From positions 1-64,000 of the forward strand of contig NZ_JAGGQG010000002.1 in assembly GCF_018613415.1 (NCBI RefSeq): a DNA stretch of 64,000 nucleotides, in the 5' to 3' direction. The translations under genes were made by a program, and so were the position numbers. How positions within the stretch are numbered: the stretch's first letter is position 1; each line of letters starts with the position of its first letter. Shown here piece by piece: positions 1 through 7,924 of the stretch. The notes under the pieces are model-generated. The model saw only the letters and a program-made list of their open reading frames with translations, had not been told where the DNA came from and made no database searches. The stretch is from Bacillus sp. ISL-18. Its GTDB lineage: Bacteria; Bacillota; Bacilli; Bacillales; Cytobacillaceae.

Positions 1-25
1 ATAATAAAATAGTGTCAAATAAATA

Positions 26-142
<117 letters not shown>

Positions 143-156
143 TGTAATACTATTAT

Positions 157-231
157 TCCGCAGTAGCTCAGTGGTAGAGCTATCGGCTGTTAACCGATCG
201 GTCGTAGGTTCGAGTCCTACCTGCGGAGCCA
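157..231 (+). tRNA. tRNA-Asn (GTT)
   Basis: Complete cloverleaf with acceptor TCCGCAG paired to CTGCGGA, anticodon loop CTGTTAA and encoded CCA. It is the first gene of the cluster. Gene order from here (Asn, Ser, Glu, Val, fMet, Asp, Phe, Thr, Tyr, Trp, His, Gln, Gly, Cys, Leu, Leu) is that of the B. subtilis trnD operon. Confidence 0.97.
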
Positions 232-239
232 TTATTTAT

Positions 240-331
240 GGAGAGCTGTCCGAGTGGCCGAAGGAGCACGATTGGAAATCGTGTAGGCGGGTAACCCTGT
301 CTCAAGGGTTCAAATCCCTTGCTCTCCGCCA
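240..331 (+). tRNA. tRNA-Ser (GGA)
   Basis: Class II tRNA with a long variable arm; acceptor GGAGAGC paired to GCTCTCC, anticodon GGA in the loop TTGGAAA, CCA encoded. Second gene of the cluster. Confidence 0.97.
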
Positions 332-341
332 TAAAATATAT

Positions 342-416
342 GGCCCCTTGGTCAAGCGGTTAAGACACCTCCCTTTCACGGAGGTAACACGGGTTCGAGT
401 CCCGTAGGGGTCACCA
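342..416 (+). tRNA. tRNA-Glu (TTC)
   Basis: Acceptor GGCCCCT pairs with AGGGGTC through one G-U pair; anticodon loop CTTTCAC gives TTC; CCA is encoded. Confidence 0.96.
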
Positions 417-425
417 TTTTAATAT

Positions 426-501
426 GGAGGATTAGCTCAGCTGGGAGAGCATCTGCCTTACAAGCAGAGGGTCGGCGGTTCGATCCCGTCATCCTCCACC
501 A
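426..501 (+). tRNA. tRNA-Val (TAC)
   Basis: Acceptor GGAGGAT pairs with ATCCTCC; anticodon TAC in the loop CTTACAA; CCA encoded. It is followed by a broken copy of the next tRNA. Confidence 0.97.
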
Positions 502-511
502 TAATAATTAT

Positions 512-525
512 CGCGGGGTGGAGCA
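512..525 (+). pseudogene. 5' fragment of the initiator tRNA gene
   Basis: The first 14 nt of the downstream tRNA-fMet (CGCGGGGTGGAGCA) occur here, and the identity also covers the five bases before it. The copy stops abruptly after GAGCA in the D-arm and runs into a 125-nt element (526-650) that ends exactly at the first base of the intact tRNA-fMet. The same arrangement is seen at the tRNA-Thr gene. Confidence 0.85.
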
Positions 526-650
526 ACGAGTGTTGCTTCGAAGAATAATCTGCGAGTTGTATCAATCGAGCTGCTGCTTGAATAAGCTTTCTGAGATTGA
601 TACAGTCCATGTAAACTATGAGCATGGATGAACAATATATTTTCTATTAT
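526..650 (+). repeat. tRNA-nested structured element, copy 1
   Basis: A 125-nt segment lies between a tRNA-fMet 5' fragment and the intact tRNA-fMet. It aligns without gaps with the element at 926-1052 over its first ~75 nt. The shared core is TGCTGCTTGAATAAGCTT then one variable base and CTGAGAT (572-597). The core folds as an outer stem (560-567 with 595-602) around an inner GCTT/AAGC hairpin. A second stem, TCCATG (606-611) with CATGGA (623-628), follows, and GCAAC/GTTGC (523-527/532-536) forms a 5' hairpin. Outer-stem bases differ from copy 2 in a compensated way, so this looks like a structured RNA rather than chance. I do not recognise the family. Confidence 0.7.
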
Positions 651-724
<74 letters not shown>

Positions 725-726
725 TT

Positions 727-803
727 GGTCTGGTAGTTCAGTTGGTTAGAATGCCTGCCTGTCACGCAGGAGGTCGCGGGTTCGAGTCCCGTCCAGACCG
801 CCA
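727..803 (+). tRNA. tRNA-Asp (GTC)
   Basis: Acceptor GGTCTGG pairs with CCAGACC, anticodon loop CTGTCAC, CCA encoded. It starts only 2 nt after tRNA-fMet. Confidence 0.97.
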
Positions 804-809
804 TTTAGT

Positions 810-882
810 GGCTCAGTAGCTCAGTCGGTAGAGCAAAGGACTGAAAATCCTTGTGTCGGCGGTTCGATTCCGTCCTGAGCCA
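810..882 (+). tRNA. tRNA-Phe (GAA)
   Basis: Acceptor GGCTCAG pairs with CTGAGCC; anticodon loop CTGAAAA gives GAA. The 3' sequence is A then CCT, so CCA is not fully encoded. Confidence 0.96.
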
Positions 883-899
883 CCTTTTATTTTGATTTT

Positions 900-925
900 G
901 CCGGTGTAGCTCAACTGGTAGAGCA
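900..925 (+). pseudogene. 5' fragment of the tRNA-Thr gene
   Basis: The first 26 nt of the downstream tRNA-Thr gene, up to the same GAGCA of the D-stem where the fMet fragment stops, plus one base upstream. It is followed by element copy 2, after which the complete tRNA-Thr begins. The copies are identical, which argues for recent origin or ongoing homogenisation. Confidence 0.85.
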
Positions 926-1052
926 CGAACGAATATGCTTCCTTGAGTGAACATCAGCATACCGATCGAAATGCTGCTTGAATAAGCTTACTGAGATCGG
1001 AATGACGTTAACCTAACGTCGAGTATGATACTATTATAGATTTATGAATCAT
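926..1052 (+). repeat. tRNA-nested structured element, copy 2
   Basis: A 127-nt segment between a tRNA-Thr 5' fragment and the intact tRNA-Thr. The shared core lies at 972-997, exactly 400 nt from copy 1. The outer stem is CCGATC (962-967) with GATCGG (995-1000); compared with copy 1, a T-A pair is a C-G pair and an A-T pair is a G-C pair, so pairing is kept while sequence changes. The inner GCTT/AAGC hairpin is unchanged. A second hairpin GACGTT (1004-1009)/AACGTC (1015-1020) replaces the different stem of copy 1 at nearly the same place. No coding potential is seen. Confidence 0.7.
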
Positions 1053-1128
1053 GCCGGTGTAGCTCAACTGGTAGAGCAACTGAATCGTAATCAGTAGGTT
1101 GGGGGTTCAAGTCCTCTCGCCGGCACCA
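1053..1128 (+). tRNA. tRNA-Thr (CGT)
   Basis: Acceptor GCCGGTG pairs with CGCCGGC and CCA is encoded. The seven-base anticodon loop reads ATCGTAA, giving CGT (reads ACG). The position in the trnD-type order is that of tRNA-Thr, where I would expect TGT, so both base 32 and base 34 look unusual. It lies immediately after structured element copy 2. Confidence 0.93.
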
Positions 1129-1156
1129 GAAGCTGGCAATTTTCATTCATATATGT

Positions 1157-1241
1157 GGAGGGGTAGCGAAGTGGCTAAACGCGGCGGACTGTAAATCCGC
1201 TCCCTCCGGGTTCGGCGGTTCGAATCCGTCCCCCTCCACCA
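1157..1241 (+). tRNA. tRNA-Tyr (GTA)
   Basis: Class II tRNA with long variable arm; acceptor GGAGGGG pairs with CCCCTCC; anticodon loop CTGTAAA; CCA encoded. Confidence 0.97.
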
Positions 1242-1246
1242 TTTAT

Positions 1247-1320
1247 AGGGGTATAGTTTAAAGGTAGAACGAAGGTCTCCAAAACCTTTGGTGTGGGTTC
1301 GATTCCTACTACCCCTGCCA
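1247..1320 (+). tRNA. tRNA-Trp (CCA)
   Basis: Acceptor AGGGGTA pairs with TACCCCT; anticodon CCA in loop CTCCAAA; 3' CCA encoded. Confidence 0.97.
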
Positions 1321-1330
1321 ATTATATTGT

Positions 1331-1407
1331 GGCGATTGTGGCGAAGTGGTTAACGCACCTGATTGTGGTTCAGGCATTCGTGGGTTCGATTCCCATCAGT
1401 CGCCCCA
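1331..1407 (+). tRNA. tRNA-His (GTG)
   Basis: Anticodon GTG in loop TTGTGGT. The extra 5' G (position -1, at 1331) pairs with C73, as expected for tRNA-His; CCA encoded. Confidence 0.96.
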
Positions 1408-1432
1408 TAATATCATTAATGATTATAAGCAT

Positions 1433-1507
1433 TGGGCTATAGCCAAGCGGTAAGGCATCGCACTTTGACTGCGACATGCGTTGGTTCAAATCCAACTAGC
1501 CCAGCCA
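1433..1507 (+). tRNA. tRNA-Gln (TTG)
   Basis: Acceptor TGGGCTA pairs with TAGCCCA; anticodon loop CTTTGAC gives TTG; CCA encoded. Confidence 0.97.
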
Positions 1508-1511
1508 TTTT

Positions 1512-1586
1512 GCGGAAGTAGTTCAGTGGTAGAACACCACCTTGCCAAGGTGGGGGTCGCGGGTTCGAATCCCGTCTTCCGCTCCA
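1512..1586 (+). tRNA. tRNA-Gly (GCC)
   Basis: Acceptor GCGGAAG pairs with CTTCCGC; anticodon GCC in loop TTGCCAA; CCA encoded. Confidence 0.97.
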
Positions 1587-1594
1587 ATTATATC

Positions 1595-1668
<74 letters not shown>

Positions 1669-1701
1669 AAGATCTTTAATAAGCAAATGCTATTATATTA
1701 T

Positions 1702-1787
1702 GCCGGGGTGGCGGAACTGGCAGACGCACAGGACTTAAAATCCTGCGGTAGGTGACTACCGTACTGGTTCGATTCCGGTCCTCGGCA
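1702..1787 (+). tRNA. tRNA-Leu (TAA)
   Basis: Class II tRNA with long variable arm; anticodon TAA in loop CTTAAAA. The discriminator A is followed by TTG, so CCA is not encoded. Confidence 0.96.
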
Positions 1788-1807
1788 TTGCTAAAAAAAC
1801 TTAATAC

Positions 1808-1888
1808 GCCGGTGTGGCGGAATTGGCAGACGCGCACGACTCAAAATCGTGTTCCTCTGGAGTGTCGGTTCGACCCCGACCACCGGTA
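1808..1888 (+). tRNA. tRNA-Leu (CAA)
   Basis: Class II tRNA; acceptor GCCGGTG pairs with CACCGGT with a terminal G-U; anticodon CAA in loop CTCAAAA; no encoded CCA. Last gene of the operon. Confidence 0.95.
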
Positions 1889-1904
1889 TCTGAAATGTTG
1901 AATT

Positions 1905-1947
1905 GAAGCGATTTCCTTTTGTTGGGAGATCGCTTCTTTCATTTTTA
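1905..1947 (+). terminator. terminator of the rRNA-tRNA operon
   Basis: Perfect stem GAAGCGAT/ATCGCTTC (1905-1912 and 1929-1936) followed by a T-rich tail, 16 nt after the last tRNA-Leu. Confidence 0.85.
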
Positions 1948-2104
1948 ACAGTGATTTTTGTCGTGCAAACCACAAAAAGAGTGAAGGAAGGCAACCATTT
2001 TTCGAATCTCAATCAGTTAGCAAAGAAGCGATAATAGAAATTGTCATTCTTTTAAGAGAAAAAAAGGGAATCGCATGTAATATTAAGGTTAAGCACCCGA
2101 GCTG

Positions 2105-2300
2105 AAAAATAGACGGAAAAATTCCGCTTAATTAGTAATAATATTAAAAAAGTCCGAAATAGACGGAGAGATTCCGACTATTGACTCGAAAAATTCAAAA
2201 ATGAGGGATTTTGCTGAGCATAAGCGGAAAAGCTCCCCTTATTTACCCCGAAACAACCTCCATTCTATATTTAACCGGAAATTCTCCACTTATTGTACTT
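2105..2300. repeat. short hairpin array, ~51-bp period (degenerate)
   Basis: Four related segments begin near 2109, 2159, 2220 and 2271. Each has an imperfect palindrome of the type AGACGGA-n4-TTCCGNCT, for example 2111-2128 and 2161-2180. Spacing is 50, 61 and 51 bp. It is non-coding and more decayed than the arrays at 2.83-3.31 and 19.9-20.7 kb. Nothing else is recognised in the 1948-2575 intergenic stretch. Confidence 0.5.
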
Positions 2301-2575
2301 TTGCTAGTTCCTCGATAAAAGACCAGATATCTTATTTAAAAGATTACGATGAAACCTATCCCCCAACCGATAAGTGCGGACCCTCTTGATCCTGATATGG
2401 AATCACCTTCTTTTTATTGACCAGCATTTAAAAATCAATAAAATTGGTACTTCGACTACAACTAGTAATATTAATTTGATATATAGAATAGATTAGCAGA
2501 AATAAAGAGATACATTATGTATATCTATCTAGATAACAAATTAAGAAAAAAATCGACAAACTTTGCGAAATTGAC

Positions 2576-2604
2576 TTGACTCCTTTAATGAATATGTGTA
2601 GTAT
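2576..2604 (+). promoter_or_regulatory. sigma-A promoter of tRNA-Gly
   Basis: TTGACT at 2576-2581, a 17-nt spacer and TAGTAT at 2599-2604, placing the start roughly 30 nt upstream of the tRNA. Confidence 0.6.
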
Positions 2605-2640
2605 TTATTAAGTCAGATTGTTCAGTTCTTTTTCATAAAT

Positions 2641-2714
2641 GCGGGTGTAGTTTACTGGTAAAACCTCAGCCTTCCAAGCTGATGTAGTGGGTTCGATTCC
2701 CATCACCCGCTCCA
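2641..2714 (+). tRNA. tRNA-Gly (TCC)
   Basis: Acceptor GCGGGTG pairs with CACCCGC; anticodon TCC in loop CTTCCAA; CCA encoded. It is a single-gene unit with its own promoter and terminator, separate from the cluster upstream. Confidence 0.97.
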
Positions 2715-2723
2715 TACATATTA

Positions 2724-2773
2724 ACTAACGCAGTGTATCGTTACATTAGGAGAACGATGCATTGCGTTTTTTT
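2724..2773 (+). terminator. terminator of tRNA-Gly
   Basis: Two-part stem: AACGCA...TGCGTT enclosing ATCGTT...AACGAT, followed by a run of seven T. Confidence 0.85.
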
Positions 2774-2832
2774 ATTTTGGCTATTAACGGAGATAACTTT
2801 TTATTGGACAATTTATAAAAATGCTTAAAGTT

Positions 2833-3306
2833 TTTTTTGCTAGATAGGTCCTAGTGGTAAATTTAATAAAACAAAACAATAAATTGTCTATTAGATTTGC
2901 TTCTATAGGACAGTTTTTGTAGGACTCCTGAGGATTTTGTTCAATAAGAGCTGCTAAAGGACAATTATTTATAATGCACAGGGAGGTTGTCCGTTTGAAA
3001 GATTCCAATGGACTTTTTATTGAGGAAACACATACTTTTGTCTATTAGAGCTGTTTCTATTGGACCGTTTTCTAAGATACCCGAGGATTTTGTCTAATAG
3101 AGAGCTGCTAAAAGACAATTATTTATAATGCACAGGGAGGTTGTCCGATAGGAAGATTCCAATGGACATTTTATTGATGAAAAACATAATTTTGTCTATT
3201 AGAGATATTCTATTAGACAGTTTTCTTAGATACCCGAGGATTTTGTCTAATAGGGAGGTGCTAAAGGACATTTTTTTAAAATACTTAATACTTTTGTCCA
3301 TTAGAA
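2833..3306. repeat. hairpin array, ~51-bp units in 154-bp blocks
   Basis: TTGTC-type unit starts fall at 2884, 2937, 2987, 3038, 3090, 3141, 3192, 3243 and 3294, a spacing of 50-53 bp. A three-unit higher-order period of 153-154 bp is also visible: CTAAAGG or CTAAAAG at 2954, 3108 and 3261, TGTCTATTAG at 2885, 3039 and 3193. Each unit carries an imperfect inverted repeat (TGTCTATTAGA ... TCTATTAGACA type). There is no credible coding sequence or RBS. The block fills most of the gap between tRNA-Gly and the next gene. Confidence 0.8.
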
Positions 3307-3412
3307 CCACTTCATCTTAAAATCGTAGACCTCTGAAAAGAATTCAAAAAGGATGAAGGACATCTTGCGATAATTTAATCCGGTAGCTGCCCTTCATTAC
3401 TGTATAAATCAG

Positions 3413-4078
3413 TCATTCAACAATGTAATATGACGCTTCGCCTCCATGTATCTGGGTAAACATGGTCATTAATGATTTTGTAAGCTTATGCGCAGCCTCT
3501 ACCTCTGTAGATGGACGGAGATAAATGATTTGCAATGCATTTTTTGTATGAATCGTCACTGGGGCTTTATCTGAATCAACAAAAGGGCTTCCAAATGGTC
3601 CATCTTCATCGGAAGAAAGAATTAAATGCTCCAAGGAGTTGGTCCTTCCATTCAATCCGTTGTATGTCTCGTTCTCCCTCCCAAACCTAATCATTACAGG
3701 AGCTTTTAACAAATCTTGGTCATAAACACCGATGGGAACTTGATATTGTAGGGAGAAAAAATTATTAATATCGATCGCACTATGGATTGAAGAAAGATAA
3801 TTTTGTTTCTGTATTCTTCTAAATAATGCTTCAGCTGAATGACGGTATCGATTTGGATCCTTTCCTGTCTTCTTAAAAATATTTCTCCATTCCTTTATCC
3901 CAGGAAGGTCCGAAATCTGCTTGTTTTCCAGTTCAAAAAAGATCGACTCTTGGAAAAGCTGTAGTCTGCCTTTTACCATTTGTGGTGAATCCCCAACTGT
4001 TATATTTTTATATTCAATAACCCCAATTTTAAAATCGGGAATTAGTTCGCAAATTTCTGCTGAAACTTGAATTTCCAA
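3413..4078 (-). CDS. B3/B4 tRNA-binding (PheT editing-like) domain protein
   Basis: The protein resembles stand-alone proteins built from the B3/B4 domain of phenylalanyl-tRNA synthetase beta, which in PheT performs editing of mischarged tRNA. Supporting segments are GIKEWRNIFKKTGKDPNRYR near the middle and a conserved FGRENETYNGLNGR followed by a C-terminal half ending IYLRPSTEVEAAHKL. I place the start at a TTG (4078) because GGAGG lies 8 nt upstream; the longer reading frame to 4147 has no RBS and an unlikely hydrophobic lead. It is divergently transcribed from queG. The biological substrate is unknown; stand-alone B3/B4 proteins are often just annotated by domain. Confidence 0.8.
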   Translation of the reverse strand: MEIQVSAEICELIPDFKIGVIEYKNITVGDSPQMVKGRLQLFQESIFFELENKQISDLPGIKEWRNIFKKTGKDPNRYRHSAEALFRRIQKQNYLSSIHSAIDINNFFSLQYQVPIGVYDQDLLKAPVMIRFGRENETYNGLNGRTNSLEHLILSSDEDGPFGSPFVDSDKAPVTIHTKNALQIIYLRPSTEVEAAHKLTKSLMTMFTQIHGGEASYYIVE

Positions 4079-4188
4079 CCATTCCACCTCCAAAATTTGT
4101 TGAAAATAGTTTATCATAAATAGATATGTAACTAATAACTTTAACAACTTATATAAAGTTAAGTCGTCGTCGAAAGGAGGAGAAATCT

Positions 4189-5322
4189 ATGGATGTTCAG
4201 GTTTTACAAAAAGAATTGATTGCTTATAGTAAAGAAATCGGTATAGATAAAATTGGATTTACGACCGCGGACCCGTTTGCAGAATTAAAAACACGGTTAT
4301 TGAGACAACAGGAACTGGGCTATCAATCCGGTTTCGAAGAACCTGATATAAATAAGCGGGTTACTCCGTCAATGCTGCTCGAAGGCGCACAGTCGATTAT
4401 TTCCATTGCCCTTGCGTATCCTGCGAAAATGACAACCCGTGTCGAGAGTAAAAAGGGAGAAAGAAGAGGGATCTTTAGCAGGGCTTCATGGGGACTGGAT
4501 TATCATCATATACTTCGCGATCGTCTCAACAAACTTGAAGAATTTATCTTACGTAAACTACCTGATGCTAAGGTAAAATCAATGGTTGATACAGGAGAGC
4601 TTTCGGACCGGGCTGTAGCAGAGCGTGCCGGTATCGGCTGGAGCGGGAAGAATTGCTCCATTATAACCCCTGAATTTGGCTCATACGTATATTTGGGTGA
4701 AATGCTTACCAATATTCCTTTTGAACCGGATACACCGATAGAAGACCAGTGTGGCTCTTGTAGTAAATGCATAGATGCCTGTCCAACAGGGGCATTAATC
4801 CAAGGCGGTCAGATTAATGCCCATCGCTGTATTTCCTTTTTAACACAAACAAAGGAGCTTATCCCTGATGAGTTTAGAGATAAAATAGGGAATCGTGTTT
4901 ATGGGTGTGACTCTTGTCAAACCGCCTGTCCGATTAACAAAGGAGTTAATTTTCACTTCCATGAAGAAATGACACCTGATCCAGAAGTGGCCAAACCTTT
5001 ATTAAAACCGATCCTAAAATTAAGCAATCGTGAATTTAAAAAAAGGTTCGGCTCTGTTTCTGGGGCTTGGAGAGGAAAAAAACCAATTCAACGGAATGCT
5101 ATTATTGCCTTAGCTCATTTTAAGGATGAAAGTGCGGTTCCTGAATTGATTGAAGTATTAGAAACTGAAGCAAGTTCAGTCTCAAGAGGAACTGCTGCAT
5201 GGGCGCTTGGGAAAATTGGCGGTGAATCAGCTTTTGCAGCATTAAGAAGAGCCAAGGAACTCGAGACAGACATCGAGGTCCAAGCAGAAATAGAAAAGGG
5301 CTTAAATTTTTATAACAACTAG
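4189..5322 (+). CDS. queG: epoxyqueuosine reductase QueG
   Basis: Cobalamin-dependent iron-sulfur enzyme that performs the last step of queuosine synthesis on tRNA, reducing epoxyqueuosine to queuosine. The N-terminal half is the DUF1730-type region; two ferredoxin-like clusters follow, starting with CGSCSKCIDACP (from about residue 188) and CDSCQTACP (from about residue 241). The last ~90 residues form HEAT-like repeats (AVPELIEVLE, WALGKIGGESA), giving the longer Bacillus-type form of 377 residues. A good RBS (AAAGGAGGAG) precedes the ATG. It is followed by its own terminator, so it appears monocistronic. Confidence 0.95.
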   Translation: MDVQVLQKELIAYSKEIGIDKIGFTTADPFAELKTRLLRQQELGYQSGFEEPDINKRVTPSMLLEGAQSIISIALAYPAKMTTRVESKKGERRGIFSRASWGLDYHHILRDRLNKLEEFILRKLPDAKVKSMVDTGELSDRAVAERAGIGWSGKNCSIITPEFGSYVYLGEMLTNIPFEPDTPIEDQCGSCSKCIDACPTGALIQGGQINAHRCISFLTQTKELIPDEFRDKIGNRVYGCDSCQTACPINKGVNFHFHEEMTPDPEVAKPLLKPILKLSNREFKKRFGSVSGAWRGKKPIQRNAIIALAHFKDESAVPELIEVLETEASSVSRGTAAWALGKIGGESAFAALRRAKELETDIEVQAEIEKGLNFYNN

Positions 5323-5352
5323 CGGGCAAACCAATTGGTTTGCTCTTTTTTT
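5323..5352 (+). terminator. terminator of queG
   Basis: Perfect palindrome GCAAACCAATTGGTTTGC followed by a T-run, directly after the queG stop codon. Confidence 0.85.
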
Positions 5353-5405
5353 ATAGTTAAATGCCACGTGCTATCATATGTATGAAGGGAAAGGGGTGGA
5401 TAGGT

Positions 5406-6287
5406 TTGCGACAATTACTTCAAGACTTATTTGATAAAAGGGTAAATCAATTTGTTTCTGCTAAACGTAGCCAAAAGTTATTTTTTCCAAAGGCAGAGAC
5501 AAAACAAGCATGTTTAGCCAATCGCTCAGCAGAGATAGTAAAAGTAAAAGCGGCAGGAAAGATTATAGAAGAGTCCGTGGAGGATGAGTTTCAAACAATC
5601 AAATACCAAGCCCATTATCAATATTTAATCAAACAAAATGGAATTCTTTATATGGAAGAGGAAATGGAAGATAGGTTAGCCAAGTTTTACAAAAATGCGT
5701 TAGTAATGGATGAGGAAATTAGACCAGTTCTAGAATCGGAAAATGACCCGGAAACTGAACTAAATCATTTGGACTTAGAGGATCATACTGAAAGGCTAAG
5801 CTATGCATACGATCGATTAAAAGCAGTTCAATACGCAGAACGCTGGTGGAATAGCTATAATCCTGCTTATAAAAAGTTTCAGAATGATTGTACCAACTTT
5901 ATCTCTCAATGTCTTAAAGCCGGGGGAGCACCCATGAGAGGTTATCCAAAGCGGGATGCAGGCTGGTGGCTGCAAAATAATAATTGGAGTTATAGCTGGG
6001 CTGTAGCTCATTCATTGAGGCTATATTTATCCCATTCAAAAATCGGTCTTCGGGCAAAAGAAGTCAGCAGCCCGGATCAGTTAAAATTGGGAGATGTCAT
6101 TTGTTATGATTTTGAAGGGGATGGAAGATTCAATCACAACACCCTTGTTACTGGAAAGGACGCTAACGGGATGCCTTTAGTGAATGCCCATACTTATAAT
6201 AGCCGGATGCGTTACTGGGCCTATGAGGATTCATCTGCCTATACGCCAAATATCAAATATAAGTTTTATTCGATCATTGATGAATGA
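5406..6287 (+). CDS. amidase-domain (Amidase_6) protein
   Basis: The C-terminal half matches the putative amidase/papain-like fold common in Bacillus: YAYDRLKAVQYAERWWNSYN leads into NDCTNFISQC, where Cys162 would be the nucleophile, and FNHNTLVTG plus VNAHTYNSR supply the histidine region. The first ~130 residues are charged and helical and resemble no domain I can name. No signal peptide is visible, so it may act in the cytoplasm or forespore rather than on the wall. The TTG at 5406 is preferred because GGGGTGG lies just upstream; the ATG at 5361 overlaps the queG terminator region. Substrate unknown. Confidence 0.8.
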   Translation: MRQLLQDLFDKRVNQFVSAKRSQKLFFPKAETKQACLANRSAEIVKVKAAGKIIEESVEDEFQTIKYQAHYQYLIKQNGILYMEEEMEDRLAKFYKNALVMDEEIRPVLESENDPETELNHLDLEDHTERLSYAYDRLKAVQYAERWWNSYNPAYKKFQNDCTNFISQCLKAGGAPMRGYPKRDAGWWLQNNNWSYSWAVAHSLRLYLSHSKIGLRAKEVSSPDQLKLGDVICYDFEGDGRFNHNTLVTGKDANGMPLVNAHTYNSRMRYWAYEDSSAYTPNIKYKFYSIIDE

Positions 6288-6350
6288 TTCTTGAAAGCAT
6301 AGGTCAGAGTGGTATAATTGCCCTTATAGTTTTGATATGAGGTGAATTTT

Positions 6351-6824
6351 TTGGCTATACACGTAGTTCTTTATCAACCACAAATACCTTCTAATACAGG
6401 AAATATCGCTAGGACTTGTGCAGGTACGGGTACTAATTTACATTTAATCCGCCCTTTAGGATTTTCCACAGATGATAAAATGTTAAAAAGGGCAGGTTTA
6501 GATTATTGGGAACATGTAAATATCACTTATTATGAATCGCTGGATGAATTTTACGAAAAGAATACTGGTGGTGCCTTTTTTTATATAACAGAATCTGGGA
6601 AAAAGGACTTTACCGGTTTTGACTATAGTGATCTGTCTAAAGATTATTATTTTATTTTTGGCCGGGAAACAACAGGACTTCCTACGGATGTTATTCAACA
6701 TAATCTCGATAAAGCTCTAAGGATTCCAATGAATGAAAAGATTCGTGCCTTAAATTTATCCAATACAGCAGCGATTTTGATTTATGAAGCTTTACGCCAG
6801 CAGGATTATCCAAAACTAAAATAA
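6351..6824 (+). CDS. trmL: tRNA (cytidine(34)-2'-O)-methyltransferase TrmL
   Basis: SPOUT-class methyltransferase (formerly CspR) that methylates the ribose of the wobble base in tRNA-Leu species, using S-adenosylmethionine. Family motifs are LYQPQIPSNTGNIARTCAGT at the N-terminus, FGRETTGLP in the middle and IPMNEKIRALNLSNTAAI in the C-terminal knot. The length of 157 residues is typical. The start is set at TTG 6351 because GAGGTG precedes it by 7 nt and homologues begin at the matching residue; the upstream ATG at 6342 overlaps the RBS. Confidence 0.94.
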   Translation: MAIHVVLYQPQIPSNTGNIARTCAGTGTNLHLIRPLGFSTDDKMLKRAGLDYWEHVNITYYESLDEFYEKNTGGAFFYITESGKKDFTGFDYSDLSKDYYFIFGRETTGLPTDVIQHNLDKALRIPMNEKIRALNLSNTAAILIYEALRQQDYPKLK

Positions 6825-6878
6825 GCATGGGGCCAACATAAGGCCTCCTGCTTGGTTTAAAGGGAGGAAAAATTTGTT

Positions 6879-7628
6879 ATGAATGATGCCATCACAACCA
6901 TCCTAAATCATCGCTCGATCCGTCAGTTTGAGGACAAGCCATTATCCGACGAGCAAATTCACACGATCGTTTCCTGTGCACAAGCCGCAGCTACATCGAG
7001 TTTCATTCAGGCATACTCCATTATTGGTGTGAAGGATAAAGAAAAAAAGCGGAAACTAGCCGAACTGACAGGAAACCAAGAATATGTGGAGAAAAATGGC
7101 CACTTTTTTGTTTTTTGCGCCGACCTTTTCCGTCATACGGTAGTTGCTAATAGGGAACAAAAGCAGGTAACACCGACACTAGAAAGTACAGAAAAGTTCA
7201 TGGTAGCATTGATTGATACATCCTTGGCTGCACAAAATGCTGCCGTAGCTGCAGAATCTCTTGGATTAGGAATTTGTTACATAGGTGGAATCCGTAATCA
7301 CTTGGAGGAAGTAAAAAGGCTTTTAAACATACCTGATCGGGTTATTCCATTGTTTGGCCTTGCCGTGGGCTACCCGGCACATCTTACAGATAAAAAGCCA
7401 AGACTGCCCTTTGCGCATGTTTATCATGAGGATGAATATGAGCAGGATATGGAGAAATTTAATCATCAGCTCGATGATTATGACCAGTTAATTTCAAATT
7501 ATTATCAGACTAGAACAAAAGGGCAAAGAAAGGATAGGTGGACTGAACAAATTGCCAATATGCTCTCCAAACCAACCAGAATGTATATGAAAGAGTTTAT
7601 TCAAAAAAATAAACTTGATTTACACTAA
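6879..7628 (+). CDS. nfrA: NADPH-dependent FMN nitroreductase (NfrA/NfsA type)
   Basis: Flavin reductase/nitroreductase of the NfsA-FRP family; reduces nitroaromatics, quinones or free flavin with NAD(P)H in the cytoplasm. The N-terminal NHRSIRQFEDKPL and the central GLGICYIGGIRNHLEEV with LFGLAVGYPA are family signatures, and the length of 249 residues equals B. subtilis NfrA1, which it strongly resembles throughout. A GGGAGG sits 11 nt before the ATG. It ends in a strong terminator. Confidence 0.93.
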   Translation: MNDAITTILNHRSIRQFEDKPLSDEQIHTIVSCAQAAATSSFIQAYSIIGVKDKEKKRKLAELTGNQEYVEKNGHFFVFCADLFRHTVVANREQKQVTPTLESTEKFMVALIDTSLAAQNAAVAAESLGLGICYIGGIRNHLEEVKRLLNIPDRVIPLFGLAVGYPAHLTDKKPRLPFAHVYHEDEYEQDMEKFNHQLDDYDQLISNYYQTRTKGQRKDRWTEQIANMLSKPTRMYMKEFIQKNKLDLH

Positions 7629-7663
7629 AAAAGACTGCCGGCATGGCAGTCTTTTTTAGTCTT
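7627..7663 (+). terminator. terminator of nfrA
   Basis: AAAAAAGACTGCC/GGCAGTCTTTTTT stem with loop GGCAT; symmetrical, so it can also end the small gene on the opposite strand. Confidence 0.9.
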
Positions 7664-7669
7664 TAAACA

Positions 7670-7762
7670 TTATTTGTTAGTCCCCGGCTTGTCGTTATAC
7701 CCCGCTGTGAAGATGGCTGCCAAAAACGCAACCATAACTAAAATAACAATGAAAGTATGCAT
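7670..7762 (-). CDS. small single-pass membrane protein
   Basis: A 30-codon frame: a hydrophobic segment of about 18 residues (FIVILVMVAFLAAIFTAG) after three residues and a polar C-terminus (YNDKPGTNK). A GGGGG lies 11 nt before the ATG, and the bidirectional hairpin downstream could terminate it. It resembles the many tiny Bacillaceae membrane proteins with no known role. The rest of the 7763-7920 stretch shows no gene. Confidence 0.5.
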   Translation of the reverse strand: MHTFIVILVMVAFLAAIFTAGYNDKPGTNK

Positions 7763-7924
7763 GTTATGTACTGCCCCCTTTGTCCCGTTTTTAATTAGGT
7801 AGAATCCGCTAACGGACGCATTTCTGACACATACAATTTTATTATAGCCTAAGATTTTAAAATGAAAAGAGCAATATTCCTTTTATTCAAATAAAAAAGA
7901 TAGACAATATCTCGAAATGGTTAC

